Below are positions 8,400 to 16,851 of a stretch of 33,763 nucleotides of DNA, in pieces; position 1 is the first letter of the stretch, and each line of letters opens with the position of its first letter. Origin of the DNA: Desulfobacteraceae bacterium (lineage in GTDB: Bacteria > Desulfobacterota > Desulfobacteria > Desulfobacterales > Desulfolunaceae); contig JABXKT010000017.1 in the NCBI GenBank assembly GCA_013619155.1, forward strand, positions 1 to 33,763, written 5' to 3'. The notes beneath the pieces were generated by a model. The model was not told the origin of the DNA. It worked only from the letters and a program-made list of their open reading frames with translations, and ran no database searches. The position numbers and the translations under genes were made by a program.

Positions 8400-9305
8400 A
8401 TGGAAGAGAAGACAGTGACCCAATCATCGACCCCCCTAAAGAGCGCACACCTGGCCCTTCATGAGATGCTTCGCTTTTATGATGACTATGATATCCACAC
8501 ACGTGAAGGCGAGGCCAAGCCCCACACGGTGGGGGCCCCCTTCTTTCATCACAACCCCACATCCGATACCGGAATTCTCCTCATCCACGGATTCCTCTCC
8601 GCTCCAAAACAGCTCCGGGAGTGGGCGGACAATCTAACCGCCCAAGGGTACACCGTTTACGCCCTTCGGCTTACCGGCCACGGCACCTCCTGCGAAGACC
8701 TCAAGACGCGTACCCACGGGGAGTGGATGAAGGATGTCGACCGTGCCCACCACATCTTAAAAGGGTGTTGCAAAAAAGTGATCGTGGCCGGTTTCTCCAT
8801 GGGGGCCGGCCTGGCCCTGGCCCAGGCCCTGGCCAAGCCCGATGCCTTCCAAGGAGTGATCTCGGTGAGTGCCCCCTTAAAATTAAAAAAACGCGCCTCG
8901 GCCGGGGCCGAAGCCTTAGATGACTGGAATCGTCTCTGCCGGACCGTTGGCCTTCGGTGGTTCACCAAAGAGTTTGTCTCCAACCCCACGAGCACCCCGG
9001 ATATCAACTACCTTAAATGCCCCATCGCCGGTGTCGTCCAAGTCAAGGCCCTCATGAAATCGGTATGGAGAGGACTCCCAGACCTGGCCATCCCCGCCCT
9101 CATCGTTCAGGGTAAAGGCGATCCAAGCGTCCACACCATGAGCGGTAAAAAAATCTTTCAGCGCATCGCCCACCCCTGTAAAATTTACCGAGAGATCCCC
9201 TTCCACCGCCATGACATCGTCCAAGGCCCCATCGCCCAGGAACTCTTTGCCGAGGTCACCGCCTTCATCGCCACCCTAAAATGCCCGCCCCCCATCACGG
9301 ATTGA
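8400..9305 (+). CDS. Alpha/beta hydrolase (carboxylesterase / monoacylglycerol-lipase-like)
   Basis: Cytoplasmic serine hydrolase of 301 aa. Oxyanion-hole segment LLIHGFLSAP is at about 60-69. The nucleophile elbow GFSMG has Ser133, the acid is probably Asp241 (VQGKGDPSVH), and the catalytic His is His271 or His269 (PFHRHDIV). LRLTGHGTS at about 90-97 matches the family loop. Overall order fits the Est30/monoglyceride-lipase type, which cleaves short acyl esters. The segment between the nucleophile and acid holds a cap-like insertion (about 160-220). ATG 8400 has no strong binding site; no better in-frame start is visible. It stands alone, followed by a GC-rich stretch, then the GltD-like gene on the same strand. 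Confidence 0.88.
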   Translation: MEEKTVTQSSTPLKSAHLALHEMLRFYDDYDIHTREGEAKPHTVGAPFFHHNPTSDTGILLIHGFLSAPKQLREWADNLTAQGYTVYALRLTGHGTSCEDLKTRTHGEWMKDVDRAHHILKGCCKKVIVAGFSMGAGLALAQALAKPDAFQGVISVSAPLKLKKRASAGAEALDDWNRLCRTVGLRWFTKEFVSNPTSTPDINYLKCPIAGVVQVKALMKSVWRGLPDLAIPALIVQGKGDPSVHTMSGKKIFQRIAHPCKIYREIPFHRHDIVQGPIAQELFAEVTAFIATLKCPPPITD

Positions 9306-9577
9306 TCCCTCACCTTTGCCCTATAAATCGTCGGGCCACCCCGAAGGCCCTTACGAGCGAATGGCAGGGGGGCCACCTCCCCCGGCAGGATCTTCCAATC
9401 CTTTAAAAAGTATGCCATAAGTGGTTCTCATTTTTTCATCCACACCGTCGTTTTAAAGACGCCTAAAAGGGCCCTTTGCCCCATCTTTCCTACGCCGCAT
9501 CCACGCGGCGGAAGAGGGCAATGCCTGGAAACGGCGGCCTTCGCTTAAGGCACCATCCAACCCATGAGGAGTCTGCT

Positions 9578-10813
9578 TTGGGAACCCACGTCATCGAAGA
9601 GGCCAACCAGTGCCTCCTGTGCAAAAAACCCCGTTGTTCAAAGGGATGCCCGGTATCCACCCCCATCCCTCAAATGATGAAGCTCTTCTTAGGCGGGGAG
9701 ATGATGGAGGCCGGCCGCCTCCTCTTTGAGAACAACCCCCTCTCCGTCATCTGCTCCCTCATCTGCCCCCACGAAAAATTTTGCGAAGGCCACTGCGTCC
9801 TGTCGGCCAAAAAAAAGCCCGTGGCCATCAGCACCATCGAGCAGTACATCTCCTCTTATTTTCTCACCCGGCAGACGCTTCAGACTGAGACAAAAAAGGG
9901 GGCACGCGTAGCCATTATCGGATCGGGTCCCGCAGGCCTCACCGTGGCCATTATCATGGCCCTTAAAGGGCACCCGGTCACCATCTTCGAAGCCGCCGAA
10001 GGCACCGGAGGCGTCCTGCGCTACGGGATCCCCGAATACCGTCTGCCCAAACGGATCTTGGATGACCTGGATAATCTCCTGGAAAGACTCAAGGTCAAGG
10101 TGCGCCCCAACATGCTCATTGGGCCGGTCATCACCCTAGACGACCTCAAGCGAGATGGGTATCAATCCATCTTCATCGGTACCGGTGTCTGGAAACCTCG
10201 CCCCTTACGTATCCCCGGTGAGAGCCTCGGCCATGTCCACTACGCCATCCACTATCTCAAGAACCCAGATGTCTATCGCCTGGGACGCCGTGTGGCCATC
10301 ATCGGTGCCGGTAACGTCGCCATGGACGTGGCCCGTACCGCCCTTCGAAAAGGGGCCCAGGAGGTCACCATCATCTACAGGCGCGGCGAAGCCGAGATGC
10401 CCGCCACCCCCTTCGAAGCCGACTATGCCAAGGTCGAGGGGGTGCAGTTCGCCTTCCAGACCAACCCCACCGCCATTACCGATGAGGGAATCATGGTGAT
10501 CCCCATGATCCGGGAGGTGGATACCGAGGGCCATATCGCCTATCACGCGGAAGCCACCGCCCCCACCCTCTTCCCCGCCGATGCCGTCATCATCGCGGCC
10601 AGTCAGACCCCCCAGGCCAATATCGTGGCCACCGCCACCGGCCTCGAGGTGGCCAAGGGGGGGCTCGTCATTACCGATGAGTGTGGGAGAACCACCATCG
10701 AGGGGGTCTTCGCCTCCGGTGATGTCGTCACCGGTGCCAAGACCGTGGTGGAGGCCGTGGCCTTCTCCAAACGGGCCGCCGCTGCCATGGAGGCATATAT
10801 GGCCCAGGGATAA
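9578..10813 (+). CDS. GltD-like FAD/NAD(P) iron-sulfur oxidoreductase
   Basis: Flavoprotein related to the glutamate synthase small subunit and NfnB. It moves electrons between NAD(P)H and iron-sulfur clusters for a partner. The start chosen is TTG 9578, with GAGGAG at 9566-9571 and a 6-nt spacer, giving 411 aa; alternatives are ATG 9521 and TTG 9476. Two Cys groups for 4Fe-4S clusters are seen: C12, C15, C20, C24, and C59, C63, C69, C73. The FAD motif GSGPAG is at 115-120, followed by GGVLRYGIPEYRLP. The NADPH motif is GAGNVAMDVART, with IYRRGEAEMPA after it. The C-terminal FAD contact is FASGDVVTGAKTVVEAV. No glutamate synthase large subunit or NfnA lies nearby, so the partner is unknown. 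A strong terminator follows. Confidence 0.9.
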   Translation: MGTHVIEEANQCLLCKKPRCSKGCPVSTPIPQMMKLFLGGEMMEAGRLLFENNPLSVICSLICPHEKFCEGHCVLSAKKKPVAISTIEQYISSYFLTRQTLQTETKKGARVAIIGSGPAGLTVAIIMALKGHPVTIFEAAEGTGGVLRYGIPEYRLPKRILDDLDNLLERLKVKVRPNMLIGPVITLDDLKRDGYQSIFIGTGVWKPRPLRIPGESLGHVHYAIHYLKNPDVYRLGRRVAIIGAGNVAMDVARTALRKGAQEVTIIYRRGEAEMPATPFEADYAKVEGVQFAFQTNPTAITDEGIMVIPMIREVDTEGHIAYHAEATAPTLFPADAVIIAASQTPQANIVATATGLEVAKGGLVITDECGRTTIEGVFASGDVVTGAKTVVEAVAFSKRAAAAMEAYMAQG

Positions 10814-10819
10814 AAAAAA

Positions 10820-10850
10820 CCCTCCGGCGATCTGTCCGGAGGGCTTTTTT
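10820..10850. terminator. Bidirectional rho-independent terminator
   Basis: CCCTCCGG (10820-10827), loop CGATCTGT, CCGGAGGG (10836-10843), then C and six T. On the other strand the stem is followed by eight T (the A-run 10812-10819). It serves the GltD-like gene from the left and the MCP gene ending at 10959 from the right. Confidence 0.92.
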
Positions 10851-10958
10851 CATGAAATAACGCTATATATGGACACCCACGGGTCACGATCCTCCCGAAG
10901 AGATGGGGGAGGGAAAGGCCCCTCCCTCCATCACTGCGCCGGCATGCATGGGGCCGTC

Positions 10959-12683
10959 TTACACCTTAAACCGAGAAATCAAGGTCATTAGCCCCCCAGA
11001 GAGTCGGGTCAACGCATCGGCGCTGTGGCTCAGCACGACACTGCTCTCTGCCACCTCCCCACCGGTGGTGGTGACCACACCGATCTCCTGGGCAATGGAG
11101 TCCGCCAACTTAGAGCCTTCAGTGACGTTGCGGGTCACCTCGTCGATGCCCTGGGAGGCCTGGGCAACATTCATAGAGATCTCTCGGGTGGTAACCGCCT
11201 GCTCCTCTACGGCGGTGGCGATGGTGGCCACGATATCATTGACCGAGACAATCACATCACCGATACCACGGATCTGGGTCACCGTCTCCCGTGTCGCCCC
11301 TTGAATACTTGCCACTTGGCGCTTGATCTCCTCGGTGGCATGGGCCGTCTGACCGGCCAGGGCCTTGATCTCATTGGCGACCACGGCAAATCCCTTGCCC
11401 GCCTCTCCGGCCCGGGCAGCCTCGATGGTGGCGTTTAAGGCGAGGAGGTTGGTCTGTTCGGAAATCTCGGTAATCGCCTCGGTCACCTTACTGATCTCCT
11501 CGGCGGTGCCCCCTAAAAAATCGACCTTTTCGGTGGCGATGCCCGCCTTGGCCACGGCACTATGGGTGATGGCACTCGCCTTCTCGGAGTTGGCGGCTAT
11601 CTCCTGAACCGTGGCGCTCATCTCCTCGGAGGCGGCCGCCACGATACCTACATTGCTGGAGGCCTGGGCACTGGCCGCGGCCACCGAGGTCATGCGCTGA
11701 CTCATCTCCTCGGCGGCGCCGGCCACGTGCTTCGCCTTGGAAGCCGCCTGCTCGGCATTCTGGGAGAGCTGGGTCGATACGGCCGAGAGCTCATTGGAGG
11801 CGTCGCTTAACCCCGATGAATTTTTCGTCACATCACCGACGATCCCCTGAAGGTTCTCAATAAAGAGGTTAATCCAATGGGCAAGCTCTCCGGTCTCATC
11901 CTGATTCTCAATATCGAGACGGGTGGTCAGGTCCCCTTCACCCTCGGCGATGCCCTTGAGGCCCTCGATGGCATTTCTAAGGGAGCGGCTGATTCCAAAG
12001 GCGATGGCAAGGGTTACGGGCAGGATCACGAGAAGAAAAAAGGCCCCGGCAACTCCGGCCACAACGAGACCGCCCTTTAAGACATCCGTGGCGATAACAG
12101 CCTCGATGCGCCCCTTTTCTGCCTCAATCGTATCGATATAGATACCGGTGCCCACCCAGAGCGAGGTTCCGGGGATGGATTCGGCATAACCCAGCTTGGG
12201 CTGGCTCCCCAGGCCCGGTTTATCATACCGATAGTGGACAAAATCCCCCCCGGATTTCGCCGCCTTCTCGAGTTCGCGCACATAGTAGACCCCGTCGACG
12301 TCTTTCACCCCCGAGAGATCTTTTCCCGCCAGGGAGAGGTTGGAGGCGATACAGACCGCCGTCGTACCGTTGTAGACAAAATAGTAGCCAGAGCCATCCG
12401 TTTCAAAACGAAGGGGTTCGATGAGCCCTTCGATGACGGTTTGCACCTCCCCGGCCTCCTCTATTCCCGTGAGGGATTTTGCCAGAAGAAGGGCCACGGA
12501 GTGTGAGGCCACCTTTAGCTTCGCCTTCTCGCCTGCGAGCATCACCGCTTCTGACTCTGAGATACCCACGTTCTTTGCCAACATGCCTATTTTAAAAGAC
12601 CCGAAGAGCATTCCGGCAAACAGAACCATAATCATCCCAACAATCACAAAAATCCGCGCTTTTATTGACAAATTCTTCAGCAT
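10959..12683 (-). CDS. Methyl-accepting chemotaxis protein with single Cache (sCache) sensor
   Basis: Chemoreceptor of 574 aa. ATG 12683 has a purine-rich AAAGGGG upstream. Order: TM1 about 10-30, a single-Cache_2 sensor with [10 protein letters not shown] at about 96-105 and WVGTGIYID at about 176-184, TM2 about 205-232, HAMP to about 285, then the signalling domain with [20 protein letters not shown]. Cache_2 domains often sense short organic acids such as pyruvate or acetate, but the ligand cannot be predicted here. It ends ISRFKV, with no CheR pentapeptide. A good sigma28 promoter lies 392 bp upstream, suggesting co-regulation with flagella. The 3' end shares a bidirectional terminator with the GltD-like gene. 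Confidence 0.95.
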   Translation of the reverse strand: MLKNLSIKARIFVIVGMIMVLFAGMLFGSFKIGMLAKNVGISESEAVMLAGEKAKLKVASHSVALLLAKSLTGIEEAGEVQTVIEGLIEPLRFETDGSGYYFVYNGTTAVCIASNLSLAGKDLSGVKDVDGVYYVRELEKAAKSGGDFVHYRYDKPGLGSQPKLGYAESIPGTSLWVGTGIYIDTIEAEKGRIEAVIATDVLKGGLVVAGVAGAFFLLVILPVTLAIAFGISRSLRNAIEGLKGIAEGEGDLTTRLDIENQDETGELAHWINLFIENLQGIVGDVTKNSSGLSDASNELSAVSTQLSQNAEQAASKAKHVAGAAEEMSQRMTSVAAASAQASSNVGIVAAASEEMSATVQEIAANSEKASAITHSAVAKAGIATEKVDFLGGTAEEISKVTEAITEISEQTNLLALNATIEAARAGEAGKGFAVVANEIKALAGQTAHATEEIKRQVASIQGATRETVTQIRGIGDVIVSVNDIVATIATAVEEQAVTTREISMNVAQASQGIDEVTRNVTEGSKLADSIAQEIGVVTTTGGEVAESSVVLSHSADALTRLSGGLMTLISRFKV

Positions 12684-13074
12684 CTCGACCCCTTTACATC
12701 TTAAACATTCCCGCCTCCTCCTCGTTGAGGATGACGCTACTGCACGTTTGAACCCACCGGACCGCCCATGGGGCCTACCGAACCTCGTCGTTACGGGACC
12801 TTCACGCTGGTGCTATCGATGAATGTCCACGAACGCCCTGTGGGGCTTAAAACCAATCCTCTCTTGCCATCTCCTCATTTTTCATAAAGAGCCATCATCC
12901 CGTATCAAAACCATCTAAGGAGAGTTGTGCCTCGCGTCCCAGGGCCTAGGCGCCCAGAGTTTTTCATAAATTCTATTTTTAGATACATGCCTCGCGCGAT
13001 CTCTCATTTAGGGAGTATGGGGCATGGGGTAAAAAAGTGCGGTCAGACTCTCGAACAGTGTTTGCGTACATCCC
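12684..13074 (-). other. Long leader between sigma28 promoter and MCP start
   Basis: If the promoter at 13075-13101 drives the MCP gene, about 385 nt would be transcribed but untranslated. No ORF with plausible composition is seen on either strand. I looked for c-di-GMP (GEMM) and tRNA-like features. GGGACGCGAGGC appears on the minus strand near 12930-12942 without the other GEMM parts, and GGTTCAAAC near 12750 without a tRNA fold. A CCTC/GAGG mini-hairpin lies just before the start. The leader might hold a small RNA, but nothing is recognisable. Confidence 0.35.
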
Positions 13075-13101
13075 TTATCGTCCATTTCGCCATAATGTTT
13101 A
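13075..13101 (-). promoter_or_regulatory. Sigma28 (FliA) promoter for the sCache MCP
   Basis: Read on the minus strand the sequence is TAAA, 15 nt, GACGATAA. The flagellar/chemotaxis consensus is TAAA-N15-GCCGATAA, so -35 and spacing are exact and -10 matches 7 of 8. The only same-strand gene downstream is the MCP starting at 12683. Similarly good sites were not found for the other MCP genes. Confidence 0.7.
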
Positions 13102-13340
13102 GCTCAAATTGAAAATGTCCCCCCTTTTCCCAAATCCACCCCCCAAAATCACCCATTTCCTGATACACTCCGCTTTTAAAGACTCACACATAGCAAAATG
13201 CACCCAAAACCGAGCACAGTAGAGGGCAATGCAAGAAAAATGCCTTTCACGAAGCCCCTTACGACCTGAATGCCTGTGTTCGCGAATAAATCAACCTGCC
13301 GGGCGTCGGTACACACCGCACGACCCACAAAGAGGAGACG

Positions 13341-13550
13341 ATGGAGACCAAAGACAGTAACGGCACCCTTTTAAACGACGGAGACTCCGTCCAGCTCATC
13401 AAAGATTTAAAGGTCAAGGGATCCTCCCTCAACCTCAAGAGGGGAAAGACCCTTAAGAAGATTCACCTCACCGACAACCCAGAACACATCGAGTGCCGTG
13501 AGGGCAAAACCACCATGGTCCTCAAGACCTGTTTCCTGAAAAAAGTATAA
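13341..13550 (+). CDS. Short PhnA/YjdM C-terminal domain protein
   Basis: Small cytoplasmic protein of 69 aa. ATG 13341 follows GAGGAG closely. Segments NGTLLNDGDSVQLIKDLKVK and GSSLNLKRGKTLKKIHL correspond to the C-terminal domain of E. coli YjdM (formerly PhnA, about 111 aa). The N-terminal zinc ribbon of YjdM, with its Cys pairs, is absent. The frame before the ATG gives no ribbon either, so this looks like a naturally short form rather than a mis-start. Despite the old name, the family has no proven role in phosphonate use. The gene stands alone, with a terminator-like sequence after it. Family call is strong; function is unknown. Confidence 0.88.
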   Translation: METKDSNGTLLNDGDSVQLIKDLKVKGSSLNLKRGKTLKKIHLTDNPEHIECREGKTTMVLKTCFLKKV

Positions 13551-13568
13551 TCGTCCGTTTTAAGGTCG

Positions 13569-13617
13569 GCCAGAGGGTCTCCACGGGCCCTTCTGGCAGG
13601 CCTGCCCTCCCTTTTTT
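13569..13617 (+). terminator. Probable terminator after the PhnA-domain gene
   Basis: GCCAGAGGG (13569-13577) pairs with CCCTTCTGGC (13588-13597), with one bulge. Next comes the palindrome GGCAGGCCTGCC (13595-13606), then CTCCC and six T (13612-13617). The two structures overlap and could be alternatives. Confidence 0.6.
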
Positions 13618-13717
13618 ACCTTAAAAAAATCGATACCTGTACGCCCTCCCCCATGAGTGCCAGCGCATCGCCACCTCCGGCCCCATTTTAAATTCACTGA
13701 CCCGAAAAAAATAGCTG

Positions 13718-13743
13718 TAGGATCTCCCCGAGACTGCCGATAT
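13718..13743 (+). promoter_or_regulatory. Weak sigma28-like site before the fourth MCP
   Basis: GCCGATAT at 13736-13743 matches the sigma28 -10 element GCCGATAA at 7 of 8 positions and points at the MCP starting at 13861. The -35 position has only TAGG, with 14-nt spacing instead of 15. The rest of 13551-13860 shows no gene. Confidence 0.25.
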
Positions 13744-13860
13744 ATCCCAGGATATACAATAAATCGGCGCATACGCTCTCAAGGCCTTCGTATCCGTACC
13801 TCTCTGCCCCATGGATGGACCGGATCGTCCTCTCACCCCCTGATCTTCGTGGAGTAACAC

Positions 13861-15495
13861 GTGACTATCAAGAAAAAAACCTGGCTTCTCACAGGACTTC
13901 TCGTCCTGACTCTTCTTCTCTTAAGTGGTATCCAGTTCCAGGCTCTAAATCGGGTGGATGAGGTCATGCAATCCTATCGCAGCCAGGCCGTCCACCGCAT
14001 CGGGCTGCTGGAGACCGTCAAGAGTCAATTTGGCTATGGCGGGTTTATCCACAACTTCAAAAACCATGTCCTGAGGGGCCAGTCAAAATATGTGACCCGG
14101 TTCCAGAAAAATGATCGCCAGATGAAAAAGGCCCTGAATGCCCTCGAGGATAAGGCCCTCTCCACCGAAGATCGTCAGGCCATCCAGGCAGTCCGGAACA
14201 TAGCCGCCCAGTATGCAAAAGCCATCAAGGTCTCCCAGCAAATGTGGGAGGCAGGGAACAGCCCGGCGGAGATCGACGCCGTCGTCCAGATCGATGATCA
14301 GTCCGCCTTTGATGCCTTTACCGTCATCGAAAAAACGACACACGCTCTGGAGGCGAGCAGTGCCGAGAGCATGGAGCGAACCATCCACCGGCTCCGAACC
14401 CTTATCATCGGAATCTTCGGAGTGATGATCGCCTGTTTTATCGGTTATATTTCCCTCATGTTCGGCACCATCCATCGCATCAACTCCCTGCGTAAATTTG
14501 CCGCAGAGATCGGAAAAGGAAATTTCACCGCCACCGTTAAAATCCGAAGAAACGATGAGATCGGCCTCATCGCCCGGGCCTTCGATGCCATGGTCAAAGA
14601 ACTCCACACCATGCTCATCGATATCCGTCGCGACACGGGAAAATTAGACGAGGCCTCGGGCTCCCTCTCCGGTACCAGCGGTGCCATGCTCACCTCCGCC
14701 GAAGATGTCATGGGACGCTCCGCCTCCGTCGCCGCCGCCGCCGACCAGATGAGTGCCAACATGAACTCCGTAGCGGCCGCCGCCGAAGAGGCGGCCACCA
14801 ACGTGGGCGTCGTGGCCACAGCCGCCGAGGAGATGCTCTCCTCCATCCAAGAGGTCTCCCACAACACCGCCGAGGCGAGTACCATCACCCAGTCTGCCGT
14901 GGATGAGTCCAAGAGTGCCTCCCTGAGGGTTCATGAACTGGGCGCCGCGGCCATGGCCATCGGTAAGGTAACGGAGACGATTAATGAGATCTCGGACCAG
15001 ACCAATCTCCTCGCCCTAAACGCCACCATTGAGGCCGCCCGGGCCGGGGATGCCGGCAAGGGGTTTGCCGTCGTGGCCAGCGAGATTAAAAACCTCGCCC
15101 ACCAGACCAGCGACGCCACCGATGAGATCAAAGAGAGTGTGGCCGATATCCAGACCACCACCCAGGCCACCATAGAGCAGATCGGTCAGATCTCTACGAT
15201 AATCGACAAGGTCAACATCCTCGTCTCCGGCATCTCCGCCGCCGTGGATCAGCAGTCCGGTACCACCACGGAGATTGCCAGAAACGTCTTAGAGGCGGCC
15301 CAGGGGCTGGAAGAGGTGACCCGCAACGTCTCGGAAAGCAGTCTCGTGGCAGGCGAGGTGGCCCGGGATATCTCCGATGTCAACCGCGCCGCCGAAGGCC
15401 TCAACAACAACAGCACCCAGGTAGACGGCAATGCCGGAGAGCTTCGCACCCTCTCGGCCGAGCTGAAAGCCCTGGTGGGCCACTTCACCTTGTAG
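13861..15495 (+). CDS. Methyl-accepting chemotaxis protein with helical N-terminal sensor
   Basis: Chemoreceptor of 544 aa. The start is GTG 13861, with GGAG about 7 nt upstream, followed directly by [10 protein letters not shown] and TM1 (about 8-25). The periplasmic part (about 26-178) is predicted helical and contains [17 protein letters not shown] at about 57-73. I recall this kind of motif from other receptors and cyclases but cannot name a Pfam family with certainty; it resembles a 4HB-like bundle. TM2 is about 180-202, then HAMP, then the signalling domain with [20 protein letters not shown]. It ends VGHFTL without a CheR pentapeptide. It is the only MCP on the plus strand. A GC-rich hairpin follows. 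Confidence 0.93.
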   Translation: MTIKKKTWLLTGLLVLTLLLLSGIQFQALNRVDEVMQSYRSQAVHRIGLLETVKSQFGYGGFIHNFKNHVLRGQSKYVTRFQKNDRQMKKALNALEDKALSTEDRQAIQAVRNIAAQYAKAIKVSQQMWEAGNSPAEIDAVVQIDDQSAFDAFTVIEKTTHALEASSAESMERTIHRLRTLIIGIFGVMIACFIGYISLMFGTIHRINSLRKFAAEIGKGNFTATVKIRRNDEIGLIARAFDAMVKELHTMLIDIRRDTGKLDEASGSLSGTSGAMLTSAEDVMGRSASVAAAADQMSANMNSVAAAAEEAATNVGVVATAAEEMLSSIQEVSHNTAEASTITQSAVDESKSASLRVHELGAAAMAIGKVTETINEISDQTNLLALNATIEAARAGDAGKGFAVVASEIKNLAHQTSDATDEIKESVADIQTTTQATIEQIGQISTIIDKVNILVSGISAAVDQQSGTTTEIARNVLEAAQGLEEVTRNVSESSLVAGEVARDISDVNRAAEGLNNNSTQVDGNAGELRTLSAELKALVGHFTL

Positions 15496-15538
15496 GGGCA
15501 AAACCGCCATGGGCACCAGGTATCCTAAGTAACCGCAA

Positions 15539-15569
15539 CAGGGGCCCCTTTTTTTAAGGCCGGCCCCTG
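15539..15569 (+). terminator. Probable terminator after the fourth MCP
   Basis: CAGGGGCC (15539-15546) pairs with GGCCCCTG (15562-15569). Inside lies the palindrome GGGGCCCC (15541-15548) followed immediately by seven T (15549-15555). Either pairing could end the MCP transcript. Confidence 0.55.
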
Positions 15570-15691
15570 ATGTCTATCAAGGCAGAAGGGGCCTCCATGG
15601 CATCATCGCCCCTCCTTATTTGAGACCTCATACCGACGTGTATTGCCTTCGGGGCCATAAACCACTTATGGTAAGAGCACGAGACCTATTT

Positions 15692-15836
15692 TTCGGCTGA
15701 CGTAACGTTGACGACCAGCCGAACACATCATAAATATTCGTAATAGTAGCATTTTAACCATGACGCAAAGCGGTGAATGCCACTTTTAGGTGAGAGATAA
15801 TAGTGCCCTTACCCCTGTGGTTCTTGTGCGACAGGG
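15692..15836 (+). promoter_or_regulatory. Structured region upstream of the Crp/Fnr gene
   Basis: TTCGGCTG (15692-15699) and CAGCCGAA (15716-15723) are a perfect 8-bp inverted repeat with a 16-nt spacer. An AT-rich stretch follows (about 15725-15760) and is a reasonable promoter place. CCCTGT (15813-15818) and ACAGGG (15831-15836) form a second hairpin ending 4 nt before the AAGGAG binding site (15841-15846), so it could affect translation. The interval 15496-15857 has no gene. Confidence 0.4.
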
Positions 15837-15857
15837 CAGAAAGGAGACCCGCTGGCC

Positions 15858-16571
15858 ATGGGCCCATACACCCGCGAGACCTACAAACAAGACAGGGCCG
15901 TTTTCCGCGTCCGAGAATTAAACGCCCCGTGGCGAGAGGTAATTCATCTTGGAGAACGCAAGATACTGTCCCGTCATCATGAAATCGGGAGCCCCGAAGA
16001 GGCGGTCTTCTTCTTTCTCAACAGGGGAAGTATTCGCCTCTCCTGTATCGCCGAAGATGGCCACGAACGCGTGGTGATGATCATGGAGCAGGGGGTTCTC
16101 TTCGGTGAGATCACCTTTATGCACAAATCCAGCGTCCACTTCCACAGCTTGCGCACCCTCACCGAGTGTGAGATTTTCGTCTTCCCCAACGCCCTCTTAA
16201 ACGATATCGCCTTCTGCCGTGAATACCCCCACCTAATCCTCAACCTCGTGCACTCCCTCGGCATCAAAGGAGGGGCATTTTTCAGCCAAATCTACGACTC
16301 CAATCTCCTGGATACGCGGGGGCAGATCTGCCGCATGCTCTCCCACATCTGGCGAGAACAGGGAGAGACCACCACGGTGAATCCCGATCTCTCCCAGATC
16401 GATATGGCCAATATCTTGGGCATTCACCGGAGCAGCGTCTGTCGTGTCATCCGTGAATTACGCAACGAGGGTGTGATCGGCCACTTCTCCAAGACCCGCT
16501 TAGATATCATCCACCCCGAAAAACTCATGGAACACGGAGAGATACTCTGCCTTCTCCCCCCCACCGCCTGA
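15858..16571 (+). CDS. Crp/Fnr family transcriptional regulator
   Basis: DNA-binding regulator of 237 aa. ATG 15858 lies 11 nt after AAGGAG. The N-terminal cyclic-nucleotide-binding-like beta roll spans about 25-120; GVLFGEITFMHKSS at about 79-92 takes the place of the CRP phosphate-binding cassette but lacks a clear RSA motif, so cAMP binding is doubtful. A dimer helix follows (about 120-160). The C-terminal helix-turn-helix is clear: LSQIDMANILGIHRSSVCRV at 178-197. The N-terminus has none of the FNR-type Cys cluster, so an oxygen-labile 4Fe-4S sensor is unlikely. Its target is unknown; the next gene on the same strand is the sulfatase-like enzyme 280 bp away, with an AT-rich inverted repeat between. 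Confidence 0.88.
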   Translation: MGPYTRETYKQDRAVFRVRELNAPWREVIHLGERKILSRHHEIGSPEEAVFFFLNRGSIRLSCIAEDGHERVVMIMEQGVLFGEITFMHKSSVHFHSLRTLTECEIFVFPNALLNDIAFCREYPHLILNLVHSLGIKGGAFFSQIYDSNLLDTRGQICRMLSHIWREQGETTTVNPDLSQIDMANILGIHRSSVCRVIRELRNEGVIGHFSKTRLDIIHPEKLMEHGEILCLLPPTA

Positions 16572-16662
16572 CCTGCCAAATTTCCATCATAAACGAAAGC
16601 CACCCCCCTTTTGCAAATCTCTATCCAAGGGCATCTCTCCCACACGCCCCTTTTCGATCAAT

Positions 16663-16688
16663 ATAATTGATGATATCGATACAATTAT
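16663..16688. promoter_or_regulatory. AT-rich inverted repeat before the sulfatase-like gene
   Basis: ATAATTG (16663-16669) and CAATTAT (16682-16688) form a perfect 7-bp inverted repeat with 12 bp between. ATCAATATAATTGAT (16657-16671) overlaps it and contains TTGAT/ATCAA half-sites of the kind recognised by some Crp/Fnr proteins, but in reversed order. The 16650-16700 block is AT-rich in a GC-rich setting and lies between the Crp/Fnr gene and the sulfatase-like gene. It is a plausible operator/promoter; this is inference. Confidence 0.4.
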
Positions 16689-16851
16689 TTTTCAAAACTG
16701 TCTCATGTGAAGCAGAATTTTTCCTCAAGATAGCCTAATCTCAACCAGACACAAACCAGAGATACGGCCCGGGCGCCATCGCCCGATCCGGTTGGCGGCG
16801 ACCCATCTCGCCAAAGATATGGACCTTACCTATCGTCCCGAGGAAAATCAC

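Noticed and set aside
8142..8423. 93-aa open frame on the minus strand in the gap before the hydrolase.
   Set aside because: Gly/Arg-rich, no binding site, overlaps the start of a real gene on the other strand, and matches no family I know.
12735..12775. GGTTCAAAC on the minus strand, similar to a tRNA T-loop.
   Set aside because: The flanking bases do not form the T-stem, and no acceptor, D or anticodon arms can be drawn.
15745..15790. GACGCAAAGC before the Crp/Fnr gene, as in the c-di-GMP-I (GEMM) riboswitch core.
   Set aside because: The paired GGCAAACC and GAAA parts, and the tetraloop-receptor hairpins, are not present upstream; only the short string matches.
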